DNA of 24,341 nt from NCBI GenBank assembly GCA_044448685.1, contig JBIOHC010000058.1:1-24341 (forward strand), written 5' to 3'. The stretch comes from Palsa-965 sp044448685 (GTDB taxonomy: Bacteria > Bacteroidota > Bacteroidia > Palsa-965). The number at the start of each line of letters is the position of its first letter. Position 1 is the first letter of the stretch. Position numbers and translations under genes: made by a program. A model generated the notes under the pieces. It searched no databases and was not told where the DNA came from. It saw only the letters and a program-made list of their open reading frames with translations. Positions 15,212 to 23,650 of the stretch are shown piece by piece.

Positions 15212-18200
15212 ATGAAAAAAAACGCATTCCTCTGTTTCTTCACTATCCTGCTATCCCAATTTTTTAACGCCCAGCCTTACGACCCCCAGCTTCTTCAATC
15301 TATGAAATGGAGAATGATTGGACCTTTCCGCGGTGGACGAACAGTAGGCGCTTGTGGTATACCGAAACAACCCAATGTGTTTTATACAGGAGTGAACAAT
15401 GGAGGTGTATGGAAAACAACAGACTATGGCCGTACCTGGCACCCTTTGTTCGATTCACAATCAACCGGATCTATAGGTGATGTGGTTGTGTCACCTTCCA
15501 ACCCTTCCGTTATTTATGCAGGCAGCGGTGAAGGTATACAACGACCGGATCTTTCGGTAGGCAATGGCATATACAAATCTGCCGACGGAGGGAAGACCTG
15601 GATAAATACCGGCCTGAATGACGGATTACAGATCGGCGGATTAAGCATAGACCCCTCAAACGAAAACCGCTTGTTCGCTGCCGTACTGGGCCATCCTTAC
15701 GGACCCAATACAGAACGGGGCATATTCCGCACCCTTGACGGTGGAAAAACCTGGGAGAAGGTATTGTATCTTGATGAGAACACAGGCGCGATACAGGTTA
15801 CCCTTGATCCTTCCAATCCACAAACGGTATATGCCGATCTCTATGCTGCACGCCAGGCTCCCTGGGAAAACGGACAGTGGGAAGGCCCTGGCAGCGGACT
15901 CTACAAATCAACAGATGGTGGAACTACCTGGAAGAAACTGGAAAAAGGATTGCCTTCCCATAAGGATGCTCTCGGCCGTATAGGATTTGCCATCGCTCCT
16001 TCAGACTCCAAGCGTCTCTATGCTCTCGTAAGCGCCAACGAAGCCAGCGGAGGGTTTTACCGAAGCGATGATGCAGGGGAATCATGGACGAAGCTCAGCT
16101 CTGATATACGTTTCTGGGACAGAGGTGATGATTTTGCCGAACTCAAAGTGGATCCTAAAAATGCGGATATCGTTTACAATGCAAATGTGGTGGTTTGGAA
16201 ATCTCTTGACGGTGGAAAAACCTGGAAAGATTTCAGAGGAGCGCCGGGAGGAGATGATTACCATCGCCTCTGGATCAATCCTGAAAACACAAACATCATT
16301 CTTCTTACCAGTGATCAGGGTGCAATCATTACCGTAAACGGTGGCGAAACATGGAGCTCCTGGCTCAACCAGCCCACTGCACAGTTTTATCATGTAAGCG
16401 CTGATAATGCTTTTCCGTATAATGTCTATAGTGGTCAGCAGGAAAGCGGATCAGTGGGTATTGCCTCCAGAGGAAATGACGGAGCCGTCACTGCACACGA
16501 CTGGCATCCGGTTGGTGCAGAAGAATACGGGTATGTAGTGGCCGATCCCCTCGATCCGGATATTATCTACGGAGGAAAGTTGTCACGCTTTGACAAACGA
16601 ACAGGACAGGTTCAGGATATTTCACCGGATGCAACACATAGCGGAGCTTTCCGTTTTCTGCGTACTGCTCCGATTGTTTTTTCTCCCATTGACAACAAGA
16701 CCCTTTTCTTTGCAGGCAACAAAGTATTCCGCACCCGTAACGGAGGCCAGAGCTGGGATATCATCAGTCCTGATTTGACCCGGGCTACCTATTCCATTCC
16801 GGAGAATATAGGAGTTTACAAACAGGATTCCATGCGCTCCATGAAAAGAAGAGGTGTTGTATATACACTGGCTTTATCAGCGCTCGACAGCAATATCCTC
16901 TGGGCCGGAACAGATGACGGACTTATCCAGCTCACCAAAGACGGAGGCCGGAACTGGAGCAATGTGACTCCTCCTGAAATTAACGACTGGAGCAAGATAT
17001 CCATGCTCGATGCAAGCCACAGCGATGTCAATACAGCATATGCAGCGGTAAACAGGATAAAGCTGGATGATTATCGTCCGCATATATATCGTACGCATGA
17101 CAGTGGAAAAACCTGGAAGGAAATAGTAAACGGTTTGCCCAATGATCCGATCAATGTGGTGAAAGAAGATCCGATTCGTAAAGGGCTCCTCTTTGCCGGA
17201 TCTGAAACAGCTGTCTATGTGTCTTTCGATGAGGGTGATCACTGGCAATCCTTACGTCTCAATATGCCGGCCAGCTCTGTGCGTGATCTGGTAGTCAAAG
17301 ACAATGACCTTGTTGTTGCCACACACGGACGCTCTTTCTGGATACTGGATGATATCACACCACTGCGACAGCTGAATGCAGAACTCCTTAAACAGAAAAC
17401 AGTTCTCTACAAACCAGCTCCTGCATACCGCGTACGCTGGAATATGTATACCGATACACCATCACCCCAGGAAGAACCTGCAGGACAGAATCCTCCTGAC
17501 GGTGCCATCCTTTATTATAACTTAAAGGAAAAGGCAACAGGAGAAATGAAACTTGAAATAAAAGACTCCACCGGTAAACTTATCTGGCATTATTCCCTGC
17601 CCGAAATACCCGATACCATCATTCCGCTTAATATCCCGACCTATTGGGTACGCCCTTTTCAAACTTTGAGCCCTGAAGCCGGAGCACACCTGTATGTATG
17701 GAACCTGCATGAACAACCAATCAACGTTTCACCGGCTTATCCTATTGCAGCTGTGTACGGGCAGACAGCTCCTGAATCAACTTCCCCCTGGATTATGCCG
17801 GGTACTTATAGAGTGAGCCTGACAGTGAACGGGCAAGTTTCAAGTCAGACATTGCTTGTTAAAATGGACCCACGTGTACATACAACACGAAAAACGTTGC
17901 AGGAGCAGTATATGCTAAGTGCACAGTGTACGAAAGAACAAAGACAGATTTTAAAAATCAGGCATGCCATCAGGCAGCAGTTGAAAACACTGGATAAGGA
18001 TATACCCAAAGCTTCGGTCAAACTCCGGAGCAATCTTGAAACACATAAGGATTTGTTGCTTCAGCTATCCGGTTCATCCAAACCGTCAACAAGTCTCACC
18101 TTCTTATCCTTGAAGGATACCGAAAAAGCCCTGTTCGACGCATTGCAGGGTGCTGATGCCCAACCGACCGATGCGGTAAGGGCGGATGTACAGAAAGTGC

Positions 18201-18310
18201 ATGAATCGTATATTAAGTTAATGTCGAAATGGAAGGAATTGGAAGAACTGGAAAAGGGCTGGAACAGCGACTTGAAAAAAGAAGGGCTGGAACTTCTGAA
18301 CAGGGATTGA
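15212..18310 (+). CDS. Large secreted BNR / sortilin-like beta-propeller protein
   Basis: 1032 residues with a signal peptide (about 1-20, ending FFNAQ). Residues about 30-720 form repeated propeller blades with Asp-box motifs (KSADGGKTW, RTLDGGKTW, KSTDGGTTW, RSDDAGESW, KSLDGGKTW, RTHDSGKTW). The start WRMIGPFRGGRTVGACGIP is typical of the exo-sialidase/VPS10-like propeller family common in Bacteroidota and Acidobacteriota. The C-terminal part (about 790-1032) has a strand-rich region and a helical, Lys/Glu-rich tail (about 890-1025); no T9SS tail is seen, so the protein probably stays in the periplasm or uses another route. Annotated relatives are often called glycosyl hydrolases, but no catalytic residues can be pointed to. 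It starts 101 bp after the previous gene, so it may have its own promoter. Substrate unknown. Confidence 0.85.
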   Translation: MKKNAFLCFFTILLSQFFNAQPYDPQLLQSMKWRMIGPFRGGRTVGACGIPKQPNVFYTGVNNGGVWKTTDYGRTWHPLFDSQSTGSIGDVVVSPSNPSVIYAGSGEGIQRPDLSVGNGIYKSADGGKTWINTGLNDGLQIGGLSIDPSNENRLFAAVLGHPYGPNTERGIFRTLDGGKTWEKVLYLDENTGAIQVTLDPSNPQTVYADLYAARQAPWENGQWEGPGSGLYKSTDGGTTWKKLEKGLPSHKDALGRIGFAIAPSDSKRLYALVSANEASGGFYRSDDAGESWTKLSSDIRFWDRGDDFAELKVDPKNADIVYNANVVVWKSLDGGKTWKDFRGAPGGDDYHRLWINPENTNIILLTSDQGAIITVNGGETWSSWLNQPTAQFYHVSADNAFPYNVYSGQQESGSVGIASRGNDGAVTAHDWHPVGAEEYGYVVADPLDPDIIYGGKLSRFDKRTGQVQDISPDATHSGAFRFLRTAPIVFSPIDNKTLFFAGNKVFRTRNGGQSWDIISPDLTRATYSIPENIGVYKQDSMRSMKRRGVVYTLALSALDSNILWAGTDDGLIQLTKDGGRNWSNVTPPEINDWSKISMLDASHSDVNTAYAAVNRIKLDDYRPHIYRTHDSGKTWKEIVNGLPNDPINVVKEDPIRKGLLFAGSETAVYVSFDEGDHWQSLRLNMPASSVRDLVVKDNDLVVATHGRSFWILDDITPLRQLNAELLKQKTVLYKPAPAYRVRWNMYTDTPSPQEEPAGQNPPDGAILYYNLKEKATGEMKLEIKDSTGKLIWHYSLPEIPDTIIPLNIPTYWVRPFQTLSPEAGAHLYVWNLHEQPINVSPAYPIAAVYGQTAPESTSPWIMPGTYRVSLTVNGQVSSQTLLVKMDPRVHTTRKTLQEQYMLSAQCTKEQRQILKIRHAIRQQLKTLDKDIPKASVKLRSNLETHKDLLLQLSGSSKPSTSLTFLSLKDTEKALFDALQGADAQPTDAVRADVQKVHESYIKLMSKWKELEELEKGWNSDLKKEGLELLNRD

Positions 18311-18332
18311 GGTAATAATCGGTCAGGTTTTG

Positions 18333-18340
18333 TATTTTTG
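18333..18340 (+). promoter_or_regulatory. TAnnTTTG -7 box before the LuxR-type gene
   Basis: TATTTTTG matches the Bacteroidota -7 consensus and lies 7 bp before ATG 18348, which would give an almost leaderless transcript. No good -33 box is seen at the usual spacing, so confidence is limited. Confidence 0.4.
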
Positions 18341-18347
18341 GTTATCC

Positions 18348-18791
18348 ATGCGATCTATTGTACTCACTTTCGGCCTGATTATTCTGAGCTGCCTGATTCT
18401 TTTTGAAGCGGCTAAGTTTTCCCTTATCAAGCATACTTTACCCATAGAACTCCTGGTCGGTATTTTTGCAGCCCTGTTCCTTGTGATCGGAATCCTGATC
18501 GCCGGAAAACGGGGAACTGTTGCGGCTAAAGAAGAGCCCCGGGAGCCTGCCCCTCTCCCTACGGTTTCCGGAATTGACCAGCAAAAAATTGAGGAGCTTG
18601 GAATCACAAGGCGGGAATACGAAGTTTTACTCGAAATAACTCTTGGATTATCCAACCAGGAAATTGCCGACAAACTTTTCGTTACCGAAAGTACAATCAA
18701 AACCCATATTTCCAGTTTGCTTGTAAAGCTGGATGCCAAACGCAGGACAGATGCTATAAGGGTAGCTAAAGATCTGAAAATCATTAATTAA
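18348..18791 (+). CDS. Membrane-anchored LuxR-type (GerE) transcription regulator
   Basis: 147 residues from ATG 18348; an in-frame TTG at 18330 would add six residues and is less likely. Two hydrophobic segments (about 4-20 and 34-52) are followed by a charged, Pro-rich linker and a complete LuxR C-terminal HTH at 84-145 (GITRREYEVLLEITLGLSNQ, then TESTIKTHISSLLVKLDA). No receiver or sensor domain is present. Such short membrane-tethered regulators beside a DUF4199 gene recur in Bacteroidota; a role sensing membrane state and controlling the neighbour is an inference. The DUF4199 gene begins 94 bp downstream with its own promoter box and a hairpin that could be this protein's binding site. 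Confidence 0.85.
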   Translation: MRSIVLTFGLIILSCLILFEAAKFSLIKHTLPIELLVGIFAALFLVIGILIAGKRGTVAAKEEPREPAPLPTVSGIDQQKIEELGITRREYEVLLEITLGLSNQEIADKLFVTESTIKTHISSLLVKLDAKRRTDAIRVAKDLKIIN

Positions 18792-18810
18792 TACTAAAGG
18801 CGGAGCGCTT

Positions 18811-18828
18811 TTCATACTTTCGTATGAA
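18811..18828. promoter_or_regulatory. Hairpin or operator upstream of the DUF4199 gene
   Basis: TTCATAC-TTTC-GTATGAA is a perfect 7-bp inverted repeat located 20 bp after the LuxR-type stop codon and 22 bp before the -7 box of the DUF4199 gene. Without a T-run it fits an operator better than a terminator. Confidence 0.4.
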
Positions 18829-18850
18829 GAAGGATGAGCCTTCAAGAGGC

Positions 18851-18858
18851 TATTTTTG
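18851..18858 (+). promoter_or_regulatory. TAnnTTTG -7 box before the DUF4199 gene
   Basis: TATTTTTG, an exact match to the Bacteroidota -7 consensus, 27 bp before ATG 18886. No clear -33 TTG lies at the usual spacing. Confidence 0.5.
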
Positions 18859-18885
18859 CAGCATAAAAACTAAAAAAAACAAGCC

Positions 18886-19416
18886 ATGAAAAAATCAGTT
18901 CTTCGTTTCAGCATCTACTCTGGAATAACACTCGTTATAACCGGGACTCTTAATTATTTGATCGCTGCAGGTGCCAAACTAAGCTTTTCCCAGCAGGAAA
19001 TAGGTGGGTATGCCAGCATACTCCTTTCCATGATTTTTGTATTTCTGGGTGTTAAACAATACCGGGACAAAGAAAACGGAGGGGAAATAACCTACCTGAA
19101 AGCCCTGAAAGTAGGATTTCTCATTACACTTTTACCCTCCATAGCTTTTGGCATTTTTGACATTATTTATGTCAAATTTCTGGATCCGGGTTTTATGGAA
19201 AAATATTACAATTCAACACTGGGTCAGATGAAAGCATCTCTGCCTCCTGCTGAATTCCAGGCCAAATCAATTCAAATGGCCGATGAAATGAAAATGTTCT
19301 CCAACCCAATCGCCCAGTTTCTGATTATGGCTCTTACCGTACTTGCCATCGGAACTGTTATTGCCGCTATTTCGGCTTTGATATTGCAACGGAAACCTAA
19401 ACTTAAAACCGCCTGA
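18886..19416 (+). CDS. DUF4199 family integral membrane protein
   Basis: 176 residues with four predicted membrane segments (about 8-28, 41-58, 72-94 and 141-166) and the family features SILLSMIFVFLGVKQYRD and ITYLKALKVGFLITLL. A soluble loop of about 45 residues (about 96-140) lies between segments 3 and 4. DUF4199 proteins are a Bacteroidota membrane family of unknown function. The gene lies downstream of a membrane-anchored LuxR-type regulator and is followed 5 bp later by a DUF1801 gene, so the latter two are probably one transcript. Length is typical. No enzymatic residues are visible. Confidence 0.85.
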   Translation: MKKSVLRFSIYSGITLVITGTLNYLIAAGAKLSFSQQEIGGYASILLSMIFVFLGVKQYRDKENGGEITYLKALKVGFLITLLPSIAFGIFDIIYVKFLDPGFMEKYYNSTLGQMKASLPPAEFQAKSIQMADEMKMFSNPIAQFLIMALTVLAIGTVIAAISALILQRKPKLKTA

Positions 19417-19421
19417 TATAT

Positions 19422-19823
19422 ATGAAAACAATTCCCGCTTATATCAAAGAACAGGAAGCCTCCCGGCGTAATTTGCTGCAATCCATACACGACATCATCA
19501 TAAAGGCAGATAAAAATGTTGTTCCGGCTGTAGCCGGAATGATGGGTAAGGAAATGATCATGTACAATTGTGGTGGCACCATGAAGTATGCACTTTCCAG
19601 TGTCAAGACGCATATGTCATTGCACCTTATGCCTATTTACGGATCTTCTCCCTTGCACGAAAAATACAGCAAGTTGTTGCCCCATGCAAAATTCCAGAAA
19701 GGGTGCATCAACTTCAAAAAAGCCGATGAGTTGTCCTTACCAGTCGTCCAGTCATTGCTTACGGATTGTGCAAAGGTGGACCTCCTGGCTCTCCTTCAAA
19801 AGATGAAGACGAAGAAGAAATAA
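19422..19823 (+). CDS. DUF1801 (YdhG-like) domain protein
   Basis: 133 residues, cytosolic, no signal peptide. The pattern fits DUF1801: an N-terminal helix, then MIMYNCGGTMKYALSSVKTHMSLHLMPIYG and a late FKKADELSLPVVQSLLTDCAKVD. Members are small, widespread, of unknown biochemical function, with an iron-chaperone-like fold related to YdhG/frataxin-like proteins suggested for some. The gene is the last of the pair with DUF4199 (5-bp gap). The next gene has its own promoter box immediately after this stop codon. Confidence 0.75.
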   Translation: MKTIPAYIKEQEASRRNLLQSIHDIIIKADKNVVPAVAGMMGKEMIMYNCGGTMKYALSSVKTHMSLHLMPIYGSSPLHEKYSKLLPHAKFQKGCINFKKADELSLPVVQSLLTDCAKVDLLALLQKMKTKKK

Positions 19824-19826
19824 GGT

Positions 19827-19834
19827 TACCTTTG
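19827..19834 (+). promoter_or_regulatory. TAnnTTTG -7 box before the small exported protein gene
   Basis: TACCTTTG lies 16 bp before ATG 19851 and only 3 bp after the DUF1801 stop codon. It is an exact -7 match; the -33 element is not recognisable. Confidence 0.5.
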
Positions 19835-19850
19835 TGTTAAATCCAAAGCC

Positions 19851-20510
19851 ATGAGGCAAGTGTTGCCTTTTATTCTTTTCCTGTTTGCTTCCTTTACCTG
19901 CCTGCATGCCCAGGATACGATTGTCAGGAAGAACGGAGAAATGGTTCTTTCCAAAGTACTGGAAGTCGGAACAACGGAGCTGAAATACAAACGTACCGAC
20001 TCTCCTGACGGCCCTGTGTATGTGGTGCAAAAATGGGAACTCCGTTATGTCGTTTATGCCAACGGAAGAAAGGAATCATTTGAAGATGTAACCCCTCCTC
20101 CACCCCCTGTAGAAAATCAGAGCCTTACTATCAGCGGACCGTTTTATTATTACAAGGATCATCGGATCACGGAAACAGATATGCTGGCAGTAGCAAAGCA
20201 GCGCAAGGATAAAAAGCTGGATCTGATGATCCGTAAAGTACAGGAGAAGAAACTGATTCAGACCAGCTGTATTTTCGCCGGAATAGGATTGTTTGCAGTC
20301 GGAGCTTATCTCGATATTGCCAACACCCCAAAGCGCGGAAGAAGAGGAAGCCCTTACAGTACGGCAGCCTCTGCCACAGCGCGTCAGAACGGGCAGTATA
20401 TGATGCTTGGTGGACTGGGTTGCGGCCTGGCTACCATTTATTTCAAGATTGACCGGACCCGGCATGCACATATCCTTGTTGATGCCTATAACAAAAGCCT
20501 GGCACGTTAA
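19851..20510 (+). CDS. Exported or membrane protein of unknown function (Bacteroidota-type)
   Basis: 219 residues. A signal peptide (about 1-20, ending CLHAQ) leads to a strand-rich domain of about 60 residues (DTIVRKNGEMVLSKVLEVG, then TELKYKR and RYVVYANGRKESF). This pattern, often seen in Bacteroidota envelope proteins, is recognised only at family level. A Pro-rich linker (PPPPPVENQ) follows, then a charged helical part and two hydrophobic segments near 138-157 and 186-199, with a basic Arg/Gly segment (PKRGRRGSPY) between them. Probably anchored in the inner membrane with the first domain in the periplasm. Gene order gives no clear partner. Confidence 0.7.
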   Translation: MRQVLPFILFLFASFTCLHAQDTIVRKNGEMVLSKVLEVGTTELKYKRTDSPDGPVYVVQKWELRYVVYANGRKESFEDVTPPPPPVENQSLTISGPFYYYKDHRITETDMLAVAKQRKDKKLDLMIRKVQEKKLIQTSCIFAGIGLFAVGAYLDIANTPKRGRRGSPYSTAASATARQNGQYMMLGGLGCGLATIYFKIDRTRHAHILVDAYNKSLAR

Positions 20511-20589
20511 TACCCTGATCTGTGTTAATATTCCCGTTCCTTTCCTGTCTTGGGGGTATTTTATTATTTTAGCAATCTAAACCACGCAC

Positions 20590-21033
20590 ATGAAAAAACT
20601 TATTTACGTCTGCGCCTTTTTTATCAGCTATGGCATAACTCACACCTATGCACAGGCACCAACCACTGTTGAAGAACCCAACTGCTACCTGAAATGGATC
20701 AAGAAATTTGAGGAACGCGGAGGAGAAGATGTGGCCGATGGAAGTTATACGGATGTGATCATCACCTTCCGTACCGGCAGTAATGCCACCTGTTATAACG
20801 GGAAAGTGGAAGTGAAAGGACAATCCATTCTGGCCTTTTATATCAAAAGGGATGACGGATCCTATGAGCAGGTCAAGAAGAAAATGAAATTCAACGGCCC
20901 TGTTATGATTATCGGAGGGGTTTCACAAACCATGCTGACCATTGAGGATGAACTCATCAATGTCATGTTCCCAAGCAAGATAAAGCCTAAAAAAGCTGGA
21001 TTTTCAAAGGCCCCGGAGCCGGATGACCACTAA
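20590..21033 (+). CDS. Small exported protein of unknown function
   Basis: 147 residues with a signal peptide of about 22 residues (ending HTYAQ). The mature part is mixed strand and helix, with two Cys (in EPNCYLKW and SNATCYNG) that might pair, and a C-terminal Lys/Pro-rich tail. I do not recognise a family. A near-consensus -7 box, TATTTTAG, lies at 20565-20572, 18 bp before the start codon. The gene is convergent with dsbD, with 4 bp between the stop codons, so transcription from the two sides will meet here. The neighbouring dsbD would fit a periplasmic protein with a disulfide, but that is inference. Confidence 0.7.
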   Translation: MKKLIYVCAFFISYGITHTYAQAPTTVEEPNCYLKWIKKFEERGGEDVADGSYTDVIITFRTGSNATCYNGKVEVKGQSILAFYIKRDDGSYEQVKKKMKFNGPVMIIGGVSQTMLTIEDELINVMFPSKIKPKKAGFSKAPEPDDH

Positions 21034-21037
21034 AGAT

Positions 21038-23179
21038 TCACTTTTTCATTCTCTTCTCGAATTCCACCCGGCCCTCTCTGAGGAATGCCGCATATTTGGC
21101 CGGATCATCTGTATACGGTATTGGAGTATTTAATTCCTTGCCTTCATTATCCAGCAATATATAGTAAGGAAGAGCATTGGTCTTAAACCGGTAAATTTCC
21201 ATCTCATGCCATTTCTCGCCAATCTTTTTAATCTTATCCTTTGAATACGAAGAAACATACTGACTGTCTTTGGGTAGCTCATTGCTTTCATCGACATACA
21301 AGGAAACGAGGACATAGTCGTTATTGATCTGGCTCAGCACCTCCGGCTTAGGCCATACCCCCTGCTCGGTTTTACGGCAATTCAAGCAGGTCCACCCGGT
21401 AAAGTCAACCAGCATGGGTTTCTTCACTGCCTTGGCATAGGCTAAACCTTCATAATAGTTATGAAAGCAATTCGTGATTCCTTTCGGACAATTGGTTTCC
21501 GGTACCGGAATTTTCAGATCGGTAATAAGCGGTGTGGATTTTTCTGAATTACCTCCGCTATAAGAAAAGGCATCCATGTTTTCACTCCACTCCGGTGTCT
21601 GTGGAGGAGGGAAGCCGGCAATGAAGTTTAGCGGAGCGCCCCATAAACCGGGGATGAGATAAATCGTCAGGCCAAGACAAAGAAAGGCAACCATAAAGCG
21701 GGGAACACCCAGGTATGGCATATCACTGTCATGACTGAACCTGAGTTTGCCAAATAAATAAAGGGAGAGGATTCCGGATAAGGCTATCCACAGGGCAATG
21801 AATTTTTCACGGGACAGGATATGCCAGTGGGCTACCGTATCGGCCTGTGAAAAGAATTTTAGGGCAAGGGCAATTTCGACAATTCCCAATGTCACCTTTA
21901 CGGTATTAAGCCAGCCTCCCGATTTAGGCAGTGAATTGAGCATGGCCGGGAAGAAAGCAAACAAGCCAAAGGGTAACGCAAGCATCAATCCGAATCCTAT
22001 CATGCCGAACAAGGGGCATAGAAAGCTTCCTTTGCTGATCAACGGAATCAGATTTCCCAGGAAGGGACCTGTACAGGAAAAGGAAACCAGCACGAGGGTA
22101 AGTGCCATAAAGAAGATACCACCAATCCCTCCCCGATCGGATGCGGAATCCGTTTTGTTGATCCAGGAACTCGGCAGGGTTATTTCAAAGGCTCCCAGAA
22201 AAGAAAATGCAAACACCAGAAACACCGCAAAGAAGAAGAGATTGACCCAAACATTGCTCGACATTTTTTCCAGCACCGTCGGGCCGAAAATGATTACCAA
22301 TGACATCACAGAAACAACATAAATGAAGATGATGAACAAACCATACAGAATGGCATTCTTCCTTCCTTCTGCCTTATTCTTGCTTCGTTTGGTAAAGAAG
22401 GAAACCGTAAGCGGAATCATGGAATAAACACATGGGGTAATCAGGGCCAGGAAACCACCCCCACATCCATACAAGAATGATTCGAACGGATTACAATCAC
22501 CACTGGCCTTTACTTTTTCTTCGGTGCCTGATGACGAAGCAGAGGCTGTCGGATTAGCAGCCAACTCTTTCTGTTTAGGAAGACTGTCTGTTTTCCCGGG
22601 TTTAGACCGGCCTAAAACATATTTATAAATTGCTTCCGTATCGCAAACACATTTTTTCTCACCCGGACTCATTGAAGGATTACTCCCCCCTGAAGAAGCC
22701 GTACACGGGTTCGCATCCGTAATGGTAAAATCAAATTTAGGAAGGGGAAAGAAGTTAATACATTTGGAATCGTCACAGGCCATACCATCAATAGTACCAT
22801 TAATGACAACTTTACCAGCCTTGTGAACCTTTATTTTTTGCTTAAAAACTGCTTCTTTCTCGAAAAACTTGAGTTTGGCATTATCAAATACGGGCTCTAC
22901 ATGCTCGATCGGTTTAGGCTCCCTGGTCTTGCCTACCAGCTCATAAGCATCACTTTTTTCGAAATGGAATTCCGTGGGAAGAGGACCGTTATCTACCGGA
23001 ATCTGGGAATAAAGATGAAACCCCTTATCAATTGTTGCCTTGAAAATTAACTCATATTCACAATCCCCGCTTTTGCTGATTGTATAAGACCAGTTAACCG
23101 GCATATATATCTGAGCTCCCGCAGATAAAACAATGACCGAAAGCCCCAGGAGAAGAAACAGAACCTTTTTTCTAAGCAT
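21038..23179 (-). CDS. dsbD: Thiol:disulfide interchange protein DsbD
   Basis: 713 residues from ATG (complement of 23177-23179); a longer in-frame start adds 22 residues and spoils the signal peptide, so the MLRKKVLFLL start is preferred. The N-terminal periplasmic domain (about 25-155) carries the Cys135/Cys140 pair (MACDDSKC). The membrane domain (about 235-510) has the transfer cysteines Cys250 (TPCVYSMIP) and Cys369 (FSCTGPFLG). The C-terminal thioredoxin-like domain (about 560-713) has the WTCLNC motif, Cys598/Cys601. All six Cys of the electron relay are present. DsbD moves reducing power from cytosolic thioredoxin to periplasmic thiol proteins. A Ser/Gly-rich linker (about 160-228) with two extra Cys (CVC) is unusual. 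A -7 box lies upstream. It is monocistronic. Confidence 0.92.
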   Translation of the reverse strand: MLRKKVLFLLLGLSVIVLSAGAQIYMPVNWSYTISKSGDCEYELIFKATIDKGFHLYSQIPVDNGPLPTEFHFEKSDAYELVGKTREPKPIEHVEPVFDNAKLKFFEKEAVFKQKIKVHKAGKVVINGTIDGMACDDSKCINFFPLPKFDFTITDANPCTASSGGSNPSMSPGEKKCVCDTEAIYKYVLGRSKPGKTDSLPKQKELAANPTASASSSGTEEKVKASGDCNPFESFLYGCGGGFLALITPCVYSMIPLTVSFFTKRSKNKAEGRKNAILYGLFIIFIYVVSVMSLVIIFGPTVLEKMSSNVWVNLFFFAVFLVFAFSFLGAFEITLPSSWINKTDSASDRGGIGGIFFMALTLVLVSFSCTGPFLGNLIPLISKGSFLCPLFGMIGFGLMLALPFGLFAFFPAMLNSLPKSGGWLNTVKVTLGIVEIALALKFFSQADTVAHWHILSREKFIALWIALSGILSLYLFGKLRFSHDSDMPYLGVPRFMVAFLCLGLTIYLIPGLWGAPLNFIAGFPPPQTPEWSENMDAFSYSGGNSEKSTPLITDLKIPVPETNCPKGITNCFHNYYEGLAYAKAVKKPMLVDFTGWTCLNCRKTEQGVWPKPEVLSQINNDYVLVSLYVDESNELPKDSQYVSSYSKDKIKKIGEKWHEMEIYRFKTNALPYYILLDNEGKELNTPIPYTDDPAKYAAFLREGRVEFEKRMKK

Positions 23180-23197
23180 AAACAGAATGGTGTTTGT

Positions 23198-23205
23198 CAA
23201 ATTTA
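23198..23205 (-). promoter_or_regulatory. TAnnTTTG -7 box for dsbD
   Basis: On the minus strand TAAATTTG, an exact match, 18 bp upstream of the preferred dsbD start. It supports the shorter start, because the longer reading would begin upstream of the box. Confidence 0.5.
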
Positions 23206-23343
23206 CGAATAAATTGAAGCCATTGGGGAGTGTATTCTTGTGCAAGATAAGGTTTGAAAAAGGGTTAACAGGGTCAAATTAAGGCCATGCTTAGGTTTCG
23301 GAGTAAAATCAGGCCCAGCTTTGTTTCCCAAATAACTACTTCT

Positions 23344-23535
23344 GGTCCCGTAGGGGCCAAATATCGGTAGAGATTGAAACGTTTTCACGTTCCCCGTCCT
23401 GTAGGGACGGCATATCGGTTATGGGCAGAGATGCAGATAGGTATGTAGGATTCATTACACCGATATGTTGCCCCAAAGGGGCAATGACGTATGCGCGCCA
23501 CATTGTTTCTACCGATATATAGTCCCTACGGGACT
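23344..23535. repeat. Symmetric cluster of four hairpin-plus-octamer repeats
   Basis: Four short hairpins each sit beside one octamer. Copy 1: GGTCCC-GTA-GGGGCC (23344-23358), then ATATCGGT (23361-23368). Copy 2: CCGTCC...GGACGG (23394-23410), then ATATCGGT (23412-23419). Copy 3: ACCGATAT (23459-23466), then TTGCCCC-AAA-GGGGCAA (23468-23484). Copy 4: ACCGATAT (23511-23518), then AGTCCC-TAC-GGGACT (23521-23535). Copies 3 and 4 are inverted relative to 1 and 2, the gaps between hairpin and octamer are 2, 1, 1 and 2 nt, and the within-pair spacing is 51 and 52 bp. The stems have changed while remaining paired. Related dispersed repeats are common in Bacteroidota (general knowledge). Confidence 0.85.
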
Positions 23536-23590
23536 TGCATGTACAAACGCTTGTTGTTCAGGAAACAAAGCAATCCGGCTTAACAAAAAA

Positions 23591-23630
23591 TAACAAAAAA
23601 AGCCCGCTCCTGCATTAGCGGAACGGGCTT
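23591..23630 (-). terminator. Intrinsic terminator of the 97-residue protein gene
   Basis: Read on the minus strand, AAGCCCG pairs with CGGGCTT (23624-23630 with 23600-23606), with extra TCC/GGA pairing inside, and is followed by a T-run and further T-rich sequence. It begins 20 bp after the stop codon of the minus-strand gene. Confidence 0.85.
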
Positions 23631-23650
23631 GATCAGTACAGTAACAGCTT

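Noticed and set aside
18323..18784. Antisense open frame of 153 codons opposite the LuxR-type gene
   Set aside because: Ser/Arg-rich shadow peptide; the plus strand encodes a full GerE HTH domain.
23180..23245. Longer start for DsbD
   Set aside because: It would place 22 polar residues before the signal peptide and begin upstream of the likely transcription start.
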